Part shown: piece by piece, positions 17,311-25,709 of the stretch
Layout: the number at the start of each line of letters is the position of its first letter
How positions within the stretch are numbered: the first letter of the stretch is position 1
Position numbers and translations under genes: made by a program
The notes under the pieces: generated by a model
Told to the model about the DNA's origin: nothing
Seen by the model: only the letters and a program-made list of their open reading frames with translations
Database searches by the model: none
Assembly: GCF_017833295.1 (NCBI RefSeq)
Contig: NZ_JAFIBW010000001.1
Span: forward strand, 1,426,001-1,490,000
Length of the DNA stretch: 64,000 nucleotides
Direction: 5' to 3'
Origin: Methylobacterium sp. PvR107
GTDB taxonomy: Bacteria; Pseudomonadota; Alphaproteobacteria; Rhizobiales; Beijerinckiaceae

Positions 17311-20300
17311 CCGGCTTCAACCTCTCCGCCCTGGCGGTCCGGGAGCGGGCCGTCACGCTGTTCCTCATCATCGCGGTGACCGCCGCGGGCTTCTTCGCCT
17401 TCCAGAAGCTCGGCCGCGCGGAGGACCCGGCCTTCACCGTGAAGACGATGTCGGTCTCGGCAGCGTGGCCCGGCGCGACCACCTCGGAGATCCAGCGGCA
17501 GGTCGCCGACCCGTTGGAGAAGCGGCTGCAGGAACTCGTCTACTACGACCGCGTCGAGACCACGGTCCGTCCCGGCCTCATGCTGATGAAGGTCTACTTC
17601 AAGGACAGCATGCCGCCGGCAAGGCTGCAGGAAGAGTTCTACCAGGCCCGCAAGAAGCTCTCTGACCAGGCCTCCACGCTGCCGCGCGGCGTGCTCGGGC
17701 CCTTGTTCAACGACGAGTTCTCCGACGTCTACTTCGCACTCTACGCGCTCCAGGCCCAAGGTCAGCCGCACCGGCATCTCGTGCTGCGCGCCGAAGATCT
17801 GCGCCAGCGGCTCCTGCGCGTGCCCGGCGTCGAGAAGATCAACATCCTCGGCGAGCAGGCGCAGAAGATCTTTGTCGAGATTTCTTATCAGCGCCTCGCC
17901 ACGCTCGGCATTACCGGGCAGCAGTTGCTCGCGGCGTTGGCGAACCAGAACGACGTGACGCCGGCCGGCTTCGTCGAGGCCGACGGCCCGCGCGTGTACC
18001 TCCGGCTCGACGGCGCCATCGACGGCCTCGACACGATCAGAAACCTGCCGGTGGCGGTCGGGGACCGCAGCATCAAGCTCGGCGACATCGCCGAGGTGAG
18101 GCGCGGCTACGAGGACCCGAAGGTCTTCGAGATACGCAACGACGGCGAGCCGGCCCTCATGCTCGGCCTCGTCATGAAGCCGGGCTTCAACGGCTTGGCG
18201 CTCGGCGAAGCGCTCAACGCCGAGGAGGTGGCGATCCACCACGAACTCCCCATCGGCATCACCTTCAAAAAAATTACAGACCAGGCGAAGGTCATCGACG
18301 ACGCCATCCATGAGTTCATGGTGAAGTTCTTCACCGCGCTCTCGGTGGTCATCGTGGTCAGTCTGGTCGCGCTGGGCTTCCGGGTCGGCATCGTCGTGGC
18401 GCTCGCGGTCCCGATCACGCTCGCGGCCGTGTTCGTGGTCATGATGGTCACCGGGCGCGACTTCGACCGCATCACGCTCGGTGCGCTGATCATCTCGCTC
18501 GGCCTGCTCGTAGACGACGCCATCATCGCCATCGAGATGATGGTCGTGCGCATGGAGGAGGGCTACGACCGCGTCGAGGCGGCGACCCATGCCTGGAGCG
18601 CCACCGCCGCGCCAATGCTGACCGGAACGCTCGTCACCATCGCGGGCTTCCTGCCGGTCGGCTTCGCCGCCTCCACGGCGGGCGAGTACGCCGGCAACAT
18701 CTTCTGGGTGGTCGGCTTCTCGCTGATCATCTCCTGGATCGTGGCGGTGACCTTCACGCCCTACCTGGGCGTCAAGCTCCTGCCCAACATCCAGAAGGTG
18801 GAAGGCGGCCACGAGGCGATCTACGCCACGAGGAACTACGAGCGCCTGCGCCGCGTGGTGCGAGCCTCCGTCGACCACAAGTGGCTGGCGGCCGGGATCA
18901 CGGTCGGACTGTTCGCCCTCGCCGTCGTCGGAATGGGCCAGGTCGAGAAGCAGTTCTTCCCGAACTCGGAACGCCCCGAACTGATCGTCGAGGTGACGCT
19001 GCCCACCGGCTCCGCATTCGCGACGACCGAGGCGAGCGTGAAGAAGGTCGAGGCGGCCGTCCGCGGGCTCCCCGAGGCGCGCGAGATCACGAGCTACATC
19101 GGTCAAGGCATGCCGCGCTTCGTGCTCTCGTTCGACCCCGAACTGCCTGACCCCGCCTTCGCGCAGATCGTCGTTCAGACCTCCGACGCTGCGTCCCGCG
19201 ACGCGCTCCGCATCAAGCTTCGCAAGCTCGTGAGCGACGGGTTGTTCCCCGAGGCACGGGTGCGCGTCCTGCAGATCGTGTTCGGCCCGCCGATCCGCTT
19301 CCCCGTCGCCTTCCGGGTGGTCGGACCGGACCCCGACGTCATCCGCGGCATCGCCGCGGAGGTCCGGGATGTCATGATGGCCAACCCCAACATGCGTCTC
19401 GTCCATCTCGACTGGGGCGACAAAACCCCGAGCCTGCACCTCGCCCTCGACCAGGAGCGCCTGCGCCTGATCGGCCTGACGCCGAAGGAGGCCGGCCAGC
19501 AGCTGCAGAGCTACCTCAATGGGACGCCGGCGACCCAGGTCCGCGAGAACCTGCGCTCGGTGGACGTGCTCCTGCGCAGTCCCGGCCCGGAGCGGCGCTC
19601 ACTCGGCGACATCGGCGACCTGACCCTGACCACCCATGACGGGCGCCAAGTCCCGGTCTCGCAAGTCGCGCACCTGGAGAGCCGCTACGAGGACGCGGTG
19701 CTCAAGCGCTACAACCGCGACACCTACATCCGGGTGCAGGGCGACGTGCTCGACGGGAAGCAGCCGCCGGACATCCACGCGCAAATCTTTCCCACGCTCG
19801 ACGCGATCAAGGCGAAACTGCCGACCGGCTACCGCATCGACACGGCCGGCGCGGTGGAGGAGAGCGTGAAGGCGATGAACGCTCTGGTCGGGGTCTTCCC
19901 TCTGATGCTGATCGTGACCCTGACGGTCATCATGCTGCAGGTCCGCTCGTTCACCACCATGTTCATGGTGTTCGCCACTGCGCCGCTCGGGCTCGTGGGC
20001 GCCGTCCCGACGCTGCTGATCTTCCACCAGCCCTTCGGTTTCAACGCGATCCTCGGGTTGATCGCGCTATCGGGCATCCTGATGCGCAACACCTTGATCC
20101 TGGTGGACCAGATCCACCACGACCGGGCCGCGGGCCTGTCGGACTACGAGGCTATCGTCGAGTCCACGGTGCGGCGGGCGCGTCCTGTGATCCTGACGGC
20201 TGCGGCCGCGATGCTGGCCTTCATCCCGCTGACGCATTCGGTGTTCTGGGGCGCGCTGGCCTACGTGCTGATCGGCGGCGTCGGCGTCGGGACCCTGCTG

Positions 20301-20414
20301 ACGCTGCTGTTCCTGCCAGCCCTCTACGCCCTCTGGTTCCGGGTCAGACGGGCGCCCGTCGCAACTGGCGTCGCATCCGGATCCGACACGATGCCGGTTC
20401 AGGCGGAGCGTTGA
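17307..20414 (+). CDS. RND efflux pump inner-membrane permease
   Basis: A 1035-residue AcrB/MdtC-type transporter with two repeats of six membrane segments and large periplasmic loops. The start RERAVTLFLIIAVTAAGFFA is TM1. The proton-relay pair is in LGLLVDDAIIAIEMMVVRME (two Asp in TM4), and GRDFDRITLGALIISLG precedes it. The second half has FNAILGLIALSGILMRNTLI. Full length and no breaks. It works with the adaptor to extrude substrates in a proton-driven way. Substrates are unknown; a TetR gene downstream is the likely regulator. Confidence 0.93.
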   Translation: MTGFNLSALAVRERAVTLFLIIAVTAAGFFAFQKLGRAEDPAFTVKTMSVSAAWPGATTSEIQRQVADPLEKRLQELVYYDRVETTVRPGLMLMKVYFKDSMPPARLQEEFYQARKKLSDQASTLPRGVLGPLFNDEFSDVYFALYALQAQGQPHRHLVLRAEDLRQRLLRVPGVEKINILGEQAQKIFVEISYQRLATLGITGQQLLAALANQNDVTPAGFVEADGPRVYLRLDGAIDGLDTIRNLPVAVGDRSIKLGDIAEVRRGYEDPKVFEIRNDGEPALMLGLVMKPGFNGLALGEALNAEEVAIHHELPIGITFKKITDQAKVIDDAIHEFMVKFFTALSVVIVVSLVALGFRVGIVVALAVPITLAAVFVVMMVTGRDFDRITLGALIISLGLLVDDAIIAIEMMVVRMEEGYDRVEAATHAWSATAAPMLTGTLVTIAGFLPVGFAASTAGEYAGNIFWVVGFSLIISWIVAVTFTPYLGVKLLPNIQKVEGGHEAIYATRNYERLRRVVRASVDHKWLAAGITVGLFALAVVGMGQVEKQFFPNSERPELIVEVTLPTGSAFATTEASVKKVEAAVRGLPEAREITSYIGQGMPRFVLSFDPELPDPAFAQIVVQTSDAASRDALRIKLRKLVSDGLFPEARVRVLQIVFGPPIRFPVAFRVVGPDPDVIRGIAAEVRDVMMANPNMRLVHLDWGDKTPSLHLALDQERLRLIGLTPKEAGQQLQSYLNGTPATQVRENLRSVDVLLRSPGPERRSLGDIGDLTLTTHDGRQVPVSQVAHLESRYEDAVLKRYNRDTYIRVQGDVLDGKQPPDIHAQIFPTLDAIKAKLPTGYRIDTAGAVEESVKAMNALVGVFPLMLIVTLTVIMLQVRSFTTMFMVFATAPLGLVGAVPTLLIFHQPFGFNAILGLIALSGILMRNTLILVDQIHHDRAAGLSDYEAIVESTVRRARPVILTAAAAMLAFIPLTHSVFWGALAYVLIGGVGVGTLLTLLFLPALYALWFRVRRAPVATGVASGSDTMPVQAER

Positions 20415-20430
20415 TCCAAGACACGGATCG

Positions 20431-20530
20431 ATGTCCCGTTGACGGGACATTCCGGGATCGCGCGTTCAAGCACCGAACGCGCGATGCACCGGCCGGCCTG
20501 CGACCAAGCCCCCCTACGCAGGCCGGCCGG
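20431..20530. terminator. Three consecutive hairpins after the RND operon
   Basis: Within 100 bases there are three separate perfect stems: ATGTCCCGT/ACGGGACAT (20431-20450, 9 bp, 2-base centre), TCGCGCGTTC/GAACGCGCGA (20458-20467 with 20475-20484, 10 bp, 7-base loop) and CCGGCCGGCCTGCG/CGCAGGCCGGCCGG (20489-20502 with 20517-20530, 14 bp, 14-base loop) followed by TTGTT. Most simply a terminator for the pump operon. The first, almost loop-free palindrome could instead be a protein site. Confidence 0.65.
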
Positions 20531-20608
20531 TTGTTGCGCCGAAATCGCTTCGTCTCGCTCGGCAACATCCAGCTGCCCCGCAACGGTCGCACGAGGGACG
20601 ACTCTTCT

Positions 20609-20628
20609 TAGATGACGATTGGCATCTA
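20609..20628. promoter_or_regulatory. Candidate TetR autoregulatory operator
   Basis: The inverted repeat TAGATG-N8-CATCTA lies 32 bases before the TetR ATG. Its left arm equals the TAGATG/TAAATG found at the two TTGACG-N17 promoters in this region, with the same distance to a partly similar right arm. This suggests one regulator binds all three. Confidence 0.45.
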
Positions 20629-20660
20629 TATTTGACACGGTAACGCCGGAGGATCAGGCA

Positions 20661-21203
20661 ATGCCCAGGGTTTCGCAGGAACAGGCCAGGACCAACCGGC
20701 GACGGGTCGTGGAGGTCGCCGCGTCGCTGTTCCGGGAGCGTGGCATCAATGGCGTCGGCGTGGCCGACATCATGGCGTCTGCCGGCCTCACTCATGGTGG
20801 GTTCTACGGTCAGTTCGCCAACAAGGAAGCGCTCGCGGCCGAGGCGTTCGATACCGCGTTGGACGAGGAATACCGCGGGACCGTCGACTCCAACATCGCC
20901 AACTATCTCTCCCTCGCGCACGTCCGGTCACCCGGGATGGGATGTCCACTCGCCGCACTGGCGAATGACGTCGCGCGGGAGCCGCGGGGCGGCCCCGTCC
21001 GCGCGCGCTTCACCCAAGGCGTCGAGCGCATGGCCTCCATCCTCGCCGCCCTGACGCCCTGGGCAGCCAAGGAGCGCCGCAGGCAACGGTCCCTGGCGAC
21101 GCTTTCGACGATCGTCGGTGCCGTCGTCCTGGCACGAGCTGTCGACGACGAAGCGTTGGCGACCGAGCTGATCGAAGCGGCGCAGACTTCCGTCTCGGCA
21201 TGA
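20661..21203 (+). CDS. TetR-family transcriptional regulator of the RND locus
   Basis: A 180-residue repressor. The HTH reads TNRRRVVEVAASLFRERGIN, GVGVADIMASAGLTHGGFYG, QFANKEALAAEAF; the THGGFY motif is common in the AcrR/NemR-like branch. A strong GGAGGA site lies 6 bases before the ATG. A conserved Cys sits in GMGCPLAALANDVAR, as in this branch. Lying between the pump and the fatty-acid-like genes, it probably controls both sides. Confidence 0.9.
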   Translation: MPRVSQEQARTNRRRVVEVAASLFRERGINGVGVADIMASAGLTHGGFYGQFANKEALAAEAFDTALDEEYRGTVDSNIANYLSLAHVRSPGMGCPLAALANDVAREPRGGPVRARFTQGVERMASILAALTPWAAKERRRQRSLATLSTIVGAVVLARAVDDEALATELIEAAQTSVSA

Positions 21204-21366
21204 CAACCTCGGGACCGGGCTGGCCGTGACGGCTCGCGCCTCAAGGCGACGCGGTCCCTGACGACCTGAAGGAATGCCCGAACCTAGCCTGTCGGGACCG
21301 AGCGTGTCGGGACCTGCCTGTGCGCCGCGCCGCCGCCGCGCGCACGATCTAGACGAGAGGAACTCC

Positions 21367-22635
21367 ATGCGCGAACGGATCGTGGTCACGGGTATGGGCG
21401 TCGTGTCCCCCCTGGGCTGCAGCGTCGAGGGCATGTGGCGCAGGCTTGTCGCATCCGGGTCCGGGCTGCGGCGCCTCCCAGACGACCTTGTCCCCGACAT
21501 CGACGCCAAGGTCGCCGGGCTCGTGCCGTCCCGGGACGAGGACCCGGACGGGTTCAATCCGGACGCCCTCATCCCGGTGAAGGACCGCCGCAAGATGGAC
21601 CGTTTCATCCAGTTCACGCTGGCGGCCGCGGACCAGGCGCTTCGACAGTCAGGCTGGACGCCGTCCAGCGAGGCGGAACGCGTCCGCACCGCGACAATCG
21701 TGGCGTCCGGCATCGGTGGCTTCCAGAGCATCACCGACGCGGTGGAGACCGTACGCACCCGCGGTGCGCAGCGCCTGTCGCCCTTCACGGTACCGTCTTT
21801 CCTGGTCAACCTAGCCGCCGGCCACGTATCCATCCGGTACGGCTTCAAGGGACCGCTCGGCGCGCCCGTCACCGCCTGCGCGGCGAGCGTCCAGGCCATC
21901 GGGGACGGCATGCGCCTCATCCGCGGCGGCGAGGCGGACGTCGTCGTATGCGGTGGCGCGGAGGCCTGCGTCACCCGGGTCGCGCTTGGCGGCTTCGCTG
22001 CAGCCCGCAGCCTCTCGACGGCCTACAATGACACGCCCGAGGCGGCCTCCCGTCCGTTCGACCGAAGCCGCGACGGCTTCGTCATGGGAGAGGGCGCCGG
22101 CATCCTCGTGCTGGAGACCTTGGACCATGCACAAGCGCGCGGTGCCGTCCCGCTGGCCGAACTGGTCGGGTACGGCACCAGCGCCGACGCCTACCACCTC
22201 ACCGCCGGCCCGGCTGACGGCAGCGGCGCCCGACAGGCGATCACCACGGCCCTGGCTATGGCGGGGCTCGAACCCGTCGCCATCGGCTACGTGAACGCGC
22301 ACGCGACCGCGACCTCGGTCGGTGATGCGGGCGAACTGGCGGCGCTCAGGTCCGTCTTCGGCGAAGGCGGCCCGGCAATTTCCTCGACAAAGTCCGCGAC
22401 CGGGCACCTTCTCGGAGCGGCGGGCGGCCTGGAGGCGATCATTACGATCCAGGCGCTGCGTGAGGGCATCCTCCCGCCCACGCTCAATCTTACAGACCCC
22501 GATGAGGCCGCTGACGGCCTGGACCTGATCGGTCCGTCGGCGCGGCCGGCAACCGTGGACTACGCTCTCTCGAACGGCTTCGGCTTCGGGGGTGTGAACG
22601 CGAGCATCGTCCTGAGACGGATGCCCACCCGGTGA
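21367..22635 (+). CDS. Beta-ketoacyl-ACP synthase II (FabF-like)
   Basis: A 422-residue condensing enzyme with the thiolase-fold Cys-His-His triad: Cys near 170 in TACAASVQAIGDG, His in NAHATATSVGD and His in KSATGHLLGAAGG. Other FabF blocks are VVTGMGVVSPLGCSVEGMW and GFVMGEGAGILVLE, plus GFGFGGVNASIVL near the end. GAGAGGAA precedes the ATG. It is not beside acpP or fabG and is probably a second copy serving a special fatty acyl or polyketide-like product with the downstream thioesterase and thiolase. Confidence 0.9.
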   Translation: MRERIVVTGMGVVSPLGCSVEGMWRRLVASGSGLRRLPDDLVPDIDAKVAGLVPSRDEDPDGFNPDALIPVKDRRKMDRFIQFTLAAADQALRQSGWTPSSEAERVRTATIVASGIGGFQSITDAVETVRTRGAQRLSPFTVPSFLVNLAAGHVSIRYGFKGPLGAPVTACAASVQAIGDGMRLIRGGEADVVVCGGAEACVTRVALGGFAAARSLSTAYNDTPEAASRPFDRSRDGFVMGEGAGILVLETLDHAQARGAVPLAELVGYGTSADAYHLTAGPADGSGARQAITTALAMAGLEPVAIGYVNAHATATSVGDAGELAALRSVFGEGGPAISSTKSATGHLLGAAGGLEAIITIQALREGILPPTLNLTDPDEAADGLDLIGPSARPATVDYALSNGFGFGGVNASIVLRRMPTR

Positions 22636-22685
22636 GGGACCGCGCTCCCGGAAGCTAGACACTCGCGAATGAGCCTGCGCGGCTA

Positions 22686-22725
22686 TTGACGCATCGCCGT
22701 TACCATAATAGATGTTGATCATAAT
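22686..22725 (+). promoter_or_regulatory. Promoter and operator of the thioesterase-thiolase unit
   Basis: TTGACG (22686-22691), 17-base spacer, TAGATG (22709-22714) merging into ATGTTGATCATAAT (22712-22725). The final 14 bases are identical to those upstream of the RND adaptor and the -35 and spacing are the same, so the two units are probably co-regulated. Confidence 0.65.
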
Positions 22726-22798
22726 CTTTATTCCGCCATGAGTGCCCCGGAGGGGGCCGATCACGCCATCTCAGGCACGGCACTGGAGTTCGCACCCG

Positions 22799-23389
22799 AT
22801 GGACGAGCTCAAGCCAATCGCTGATCCGAAATCGCTCAAAGCCGACTTGTCCTCGGACGCGCCCGAAACCCGCACCGGCACGGGCCGCTTCGGAGGTGGA
22901 AGGCCCGGACTGAACCGACTCCGCGCCATGGCCGCGGGGGAAATCCTGCCTCCGTCCTCAATGAGCCTGCTCGGCATCGAGTTCGTTTCGGTTGCCGAGG
23001 GCAACATCGCGCTGCGCCGAAGGCCCGACGAATATCTCTACGATCCCTTCGGCCCGGCCCATGCCGCTACCGTTGCCGCCCTGTTCGACGTGGCGCTCGG
23101 CTCCACGTTCGAGTCCGTCCTGCCGCACCGTCGGACCTACACGACGCCGGACACCCGGATCAGCTTTCGGCGTCCCGCGACGGCCACGTCGGAAACTCTG
23201 ACAGTAAAATCCAATATGATCGACGTGGAAGAGGAGCGTTTGGCCGCTGAGGCGCAGCTCACCGATGCCAACGGGCAGACCTGCACCACGGAGACGATGA
23301 CCTGCCTGATCGTCGATACCACCGAAGATAGTGTTCCAGCTGAGCCAAACCGAACGTGGGATGTGCAAGACTGGTACAAAGTCTGTTGA
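22799..23389 (+). CDS. PaaI-type hotdog-fold thioesterase
   Basis: A 196-residue protein. The N-terminal 55 residues are polar and variable. The hotdog domain follows: MSLLGIEFVSVAEGNIALRR, FGPAHAATVAALFDVALGST (the helix with the usual HGG replaced by HAA), TTPDTRISFRRPATA and a strand ending TMTCLIV. Family members hydrolyse acyl-CoA thioesters. The ATG at 22799 was preferred because GGAG lies upstream, though an in-frame GTG at 22742 would add 19 residues. It sits between a ketosynthase and a thiolase, fitting acyl-CoA turnover. Confidence 0.7.
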   Translation: MDELKPIADPKSLKADLSSDAPETRTGTGRFGGGRPGLNRLRAMAAGEILPPSSMSLLGIEFVSVAEGNIALRRRPDEYLYDPFGPAHAATVAALFDVALGSTFESVLPHRRTYTTPDTRISFRRPATATSETLTVKSNMIDVEEERLAAEAQLTDANGQTCTTETMTCLIVDTTEDSVPAEPNRTWDVQDWYKVC

Positions 23390-23422
23390 CGCCACGTTTT
23401 CGATCAACATGGAGGCCTGACC

Positions 23423-24601
23423 ATGCGTGACATCGTCCTCTGCAATCCCGTGCGGACCGCCATCGGCGCCTATGGCGGCAGCCTGAAAGGTGTCGCCGCG
23501 ACCGAGCTCGGCGCGACCGTCATCCGCGAGTCCCTTCGCCGTTCGGGGCTGGACGGCGGCAGGCTCGGAAGCGTGACGATGGGCAATGTCGTCCAGGCCG
23601 GGAACCGCATGAACCCGGCCCGCCAGGCCGCGGTGAACGGGGGCGTCCCGGTCTCGGTGCCGGCCCTGACGGTGAACCGGGTCTGCGGCTCCGGCGCCCA
23701 GGCCATCGCGACGGCCGCCGACGAGATCCGGCTCGGCCACCACGATGTCGCGCTGGCGGGCGGCATGGAGAACATGGACCGGGCGCCGTACCTGATGGAG
23801 GGCGGTCGCTGGGGCCATCGCATGGGTCATGCCCAGATCCTCGACAGCATGCTGAGCGACGGGCTCAACGACGCCTTCTCGGGCGAGCATTCCGGGTGGC
23901 ACACCGAGGACTTGACGACGCGTGCCCAGATCGGTCGCGATGCTCAGGATGCCTGGGCGGCCCGTTCTCAGGCGCGGTTCGAGAAAGCTCGGTCCACCGG
24001 CGCGTTCGATGCCGAGATCGTCGCCGTCGAGGTCACGGGCCGCAAGGGGGTGGAGACCTTCGCTCTCGACGAGGCGCCGCGGCCGGAGACCACCGTCGAC
24101 ACGTTATCGAAGCTCAAGCCCGCCTTCCGCAAGGACGGGACGATCACTGCGGGCAACGCGCCCGGCCTGAATTCCGGTGCGGCGGCGATGCTGGTGGCCG
24201 AGCGGAGTTTCGCCGACGCCAACGGTCTGGAGGCGTTCGGACGGCTCGTCGCCTACGGCATCGGGGCCTGCGAGCCAGGCCTGTTCGGCCTGGGGCCGGT
24301 GCCAGCCGTCCGCCAGGCGCTGGAGCGTGCCGGGTGGTCGCTCGGAGACGTGGAGCGCGTCGAGATCAACGAGGCCTTCGCGGTCGTGCCCCTGGCCGTC
24401 GCCAAGGAGCTTGGCCTGCCCGAGGACATCGTCAACGTCGAAGGTGGCGCCATCGCACACGGCCATCCCATCGGCGCGACCGGCGCGGTCCTGACGACCC
24501 GCCTGCTCCATTCCATGCGTCGCGACGGCATCCGTCGCGGTCTGGTCACCCTCTGCATCGGCGGGGGACAGGGCATCGCGCTCGCGGTCGAGGCCGCCTG
24601 A
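23423..24601 (+). CDS. Acetyl-CoA acetyltransferase (thiolase)
   Basis: A 392-residue thiolase, the standard length. Catalytic Cys88 region: VNRVCGSGAQAIATAADEIR; second-site motifs NEAFAVVPLAVAKEL, GGAIAHGHPIGATGAV and CIGGGQGIAL supply the His and the second Cys. GGAGG lies 8 bases before the ATG. It catalyses reversible condensation or cleavage of acetyl-CoA and acetoacetyl-CoA or a longer 3-ketoacyl-CoA. Just before it GATCAACAT (23402-23410) is the reverse complement of part of the operator upstream of the thioesterase. Confidence 0.93.
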   Translation: MRDIVLCNPVRTAIGAYGGSLKGVAATELGATVIRESLRRSGLDGGRLGSVTMGNVVQAGNRMNPARQAAVNGGVPVSVPALTVNRVCGSGAQAIATAADEIRLGHHDVALAGGMENMDRAPYLMEGGRWGHRMGHAQILDSMLSDGLNDAFSGEHSGWHTEDLTTRAQIGRDAQDAWAARSQARFEKARSTGAFDAEIVAVEVTGRKGVETFALDEAPRPETTVDTLSKLKPAFRKDGTITAGNAPGLNSGAAAMLVAERSFADANGLEAFGRLVAYGIGACEPGLFGLGPVPAVRQALERAGWSLGDVERVEINEAFAVVPLAVAKELGLPEDIVNVEGGAIAHGHPIGATGAVLTTRLLHSMRRDGIRRGLVTLCIGGGQGIALAVEAA

Positions 24602-24697
24602 CGGTCCGACTCCAGACTGCGCTTGGCCTCAGCGGCTTCTGCGAGGCGCTCCGGACCCGAACCGCCCCCCCCTCCCGGCGAACGAAGTGGTCGTGCC

Positions 24698-25300
24698 ATG
24701 TTACGCATCAAGACGGCCCAGCACGCGGTGGGGATCCCGGCGCTGTCGCTGGCGATTGCCTGGGCGGCCTTGCCAGCGTCCGCCGCGGATGGGCCGACTG
24801 CGATACGGCTGCCGGACACCGGCCGTTTCCCGGAGAGCGTGACGTCCCTCGCCGACGGCACGCTGTTCGTCAGCAGCATCGCCGACGGGGGCGTCCTTAG
24901 GATCGCGGGCGGCGTGGCGGTGGCGACGCCCTTGGTGAAACCCGGCGAACACGGCAAACGGTCGACCTTCGGGCTACTGGCCGACGAACGGCGGGGCACC
25001 CTGTGGGTCGCGTCGCATGACGCCACAGCCATTGTTGCGCCTGGGCCAACCGCCACCGAGGGCGGGTGGTCCAAGGCGTTCGACCTCGCGTCTGGGACCC
25101 TCAAGCTTCGCCTCCGGCTGCCGGGCGGAAAGGCCCTGTCGAACGACTTCGCCCTGGACGGGGACGGCGCGCTCTACGTCACCGACACGCTGGCGCCGCG
25201 GATCCTGAGGCTCGAGCCGGGCGCCACGCTGCTCTCCGCGTCATCCAGGGACGGCCGGGAGGCGCCGAGCTTCCACCTGCGCTCCGCCGACGTCGAGTAG
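24698..25300 (+). CDS. SMP-30/NHL-like beta-propeller protein, exported, probably truncated
   Basis: A 200-residue protein with a signal peptide (IPALSLAIAWAALPASA, cleaved near ASAADG). The mature part has propeller-blade repeats: FPESVTSLADGTLFVSSIAD, STFGLLADERRGTLWVASHD, LSNDFALDGDGALYVTDTLA. Whole SMP-30/gluconolaconase-like proteins are about 290-320 residues, so about one third is missing at the C-terminus. The last 20 residues look unrelated, suggesting truncation by deletion. Confidence 0.55.
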   Translation: MLRIKTAQHAVGIPALSLAIAWAALPASAADGPTAIRLPDTGRFPESVTSLADGTLFVSSIADGGVLRIAGGVAVATPLVKPGEHGKRSTFGLLADERRGTLWVASHDATAIVAPGPTATEGGWSKAFDLASGTLKLRLRLPGGKALSNDFALDGDGALYVTDTLAPRILRLEPGATLLSASSRDGREAPSFHLRSADVE

Positions 25301-25369
25301 GCGACGCCCGGCAATCGGAGGCGTCGCGTGTTCCGGCCGCCCCGGAGCGCACTGTCGACAAGCGAGGAC

Positions 25370-25597
25370 ATGCCCATGATCGGGTCAACGGTCCGGAAAC
25401 TGCGCTCGCCGGCGACGTGGCGAAGACTTTGGGCGAGGCTCGTGGCGATGGAGGCTGCCCTGGCCACGACCGAGGCGGAGATCCACGACCGGCGCATCTC
25501 ACGGCTCGAAGCGGAGATGGTCGAGGCGCGCGCTCGGATCGGCCTCCCGACGCTCGCCGCCCCGTCGAGATCGGTGGCGTCGTCAGGCCCACCGTGA
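25370..25597 (+). CDS. Small hypothetical protein with a coiled-coil segment
   Basis: A 75-residue frame, basic at the N-terminus (VRKLRSPATWRRLWARLVAM) followed by a charged helix (AALATTEAEIHDRRISRLEA, EMVEARARIG) that could form a coiled coil. GAGGAC precedes the ATG. No family recognised. It may be a chance frame, but the heptad-like pattern favours a real small gene. Confidence 0.35.
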   Translation: MPMIGSTVRKLRSPATWRRLWARLVAMEAALATTEAEIHDRRISRLEAEMVEARARIGLPTLAAPSRSVASSGPP

Positions 25598-25709
25598 ATG
25601 GTTCGCCCATCATCGATGTGGGAGCCCCGACAAGGGCGACATCGGAGGCCGGGCTCTCAACGAGCGCGAGCTGGTCGCGAAGGTCTGTTTGCCGAAGGGA
25701 GCCGTTGTG

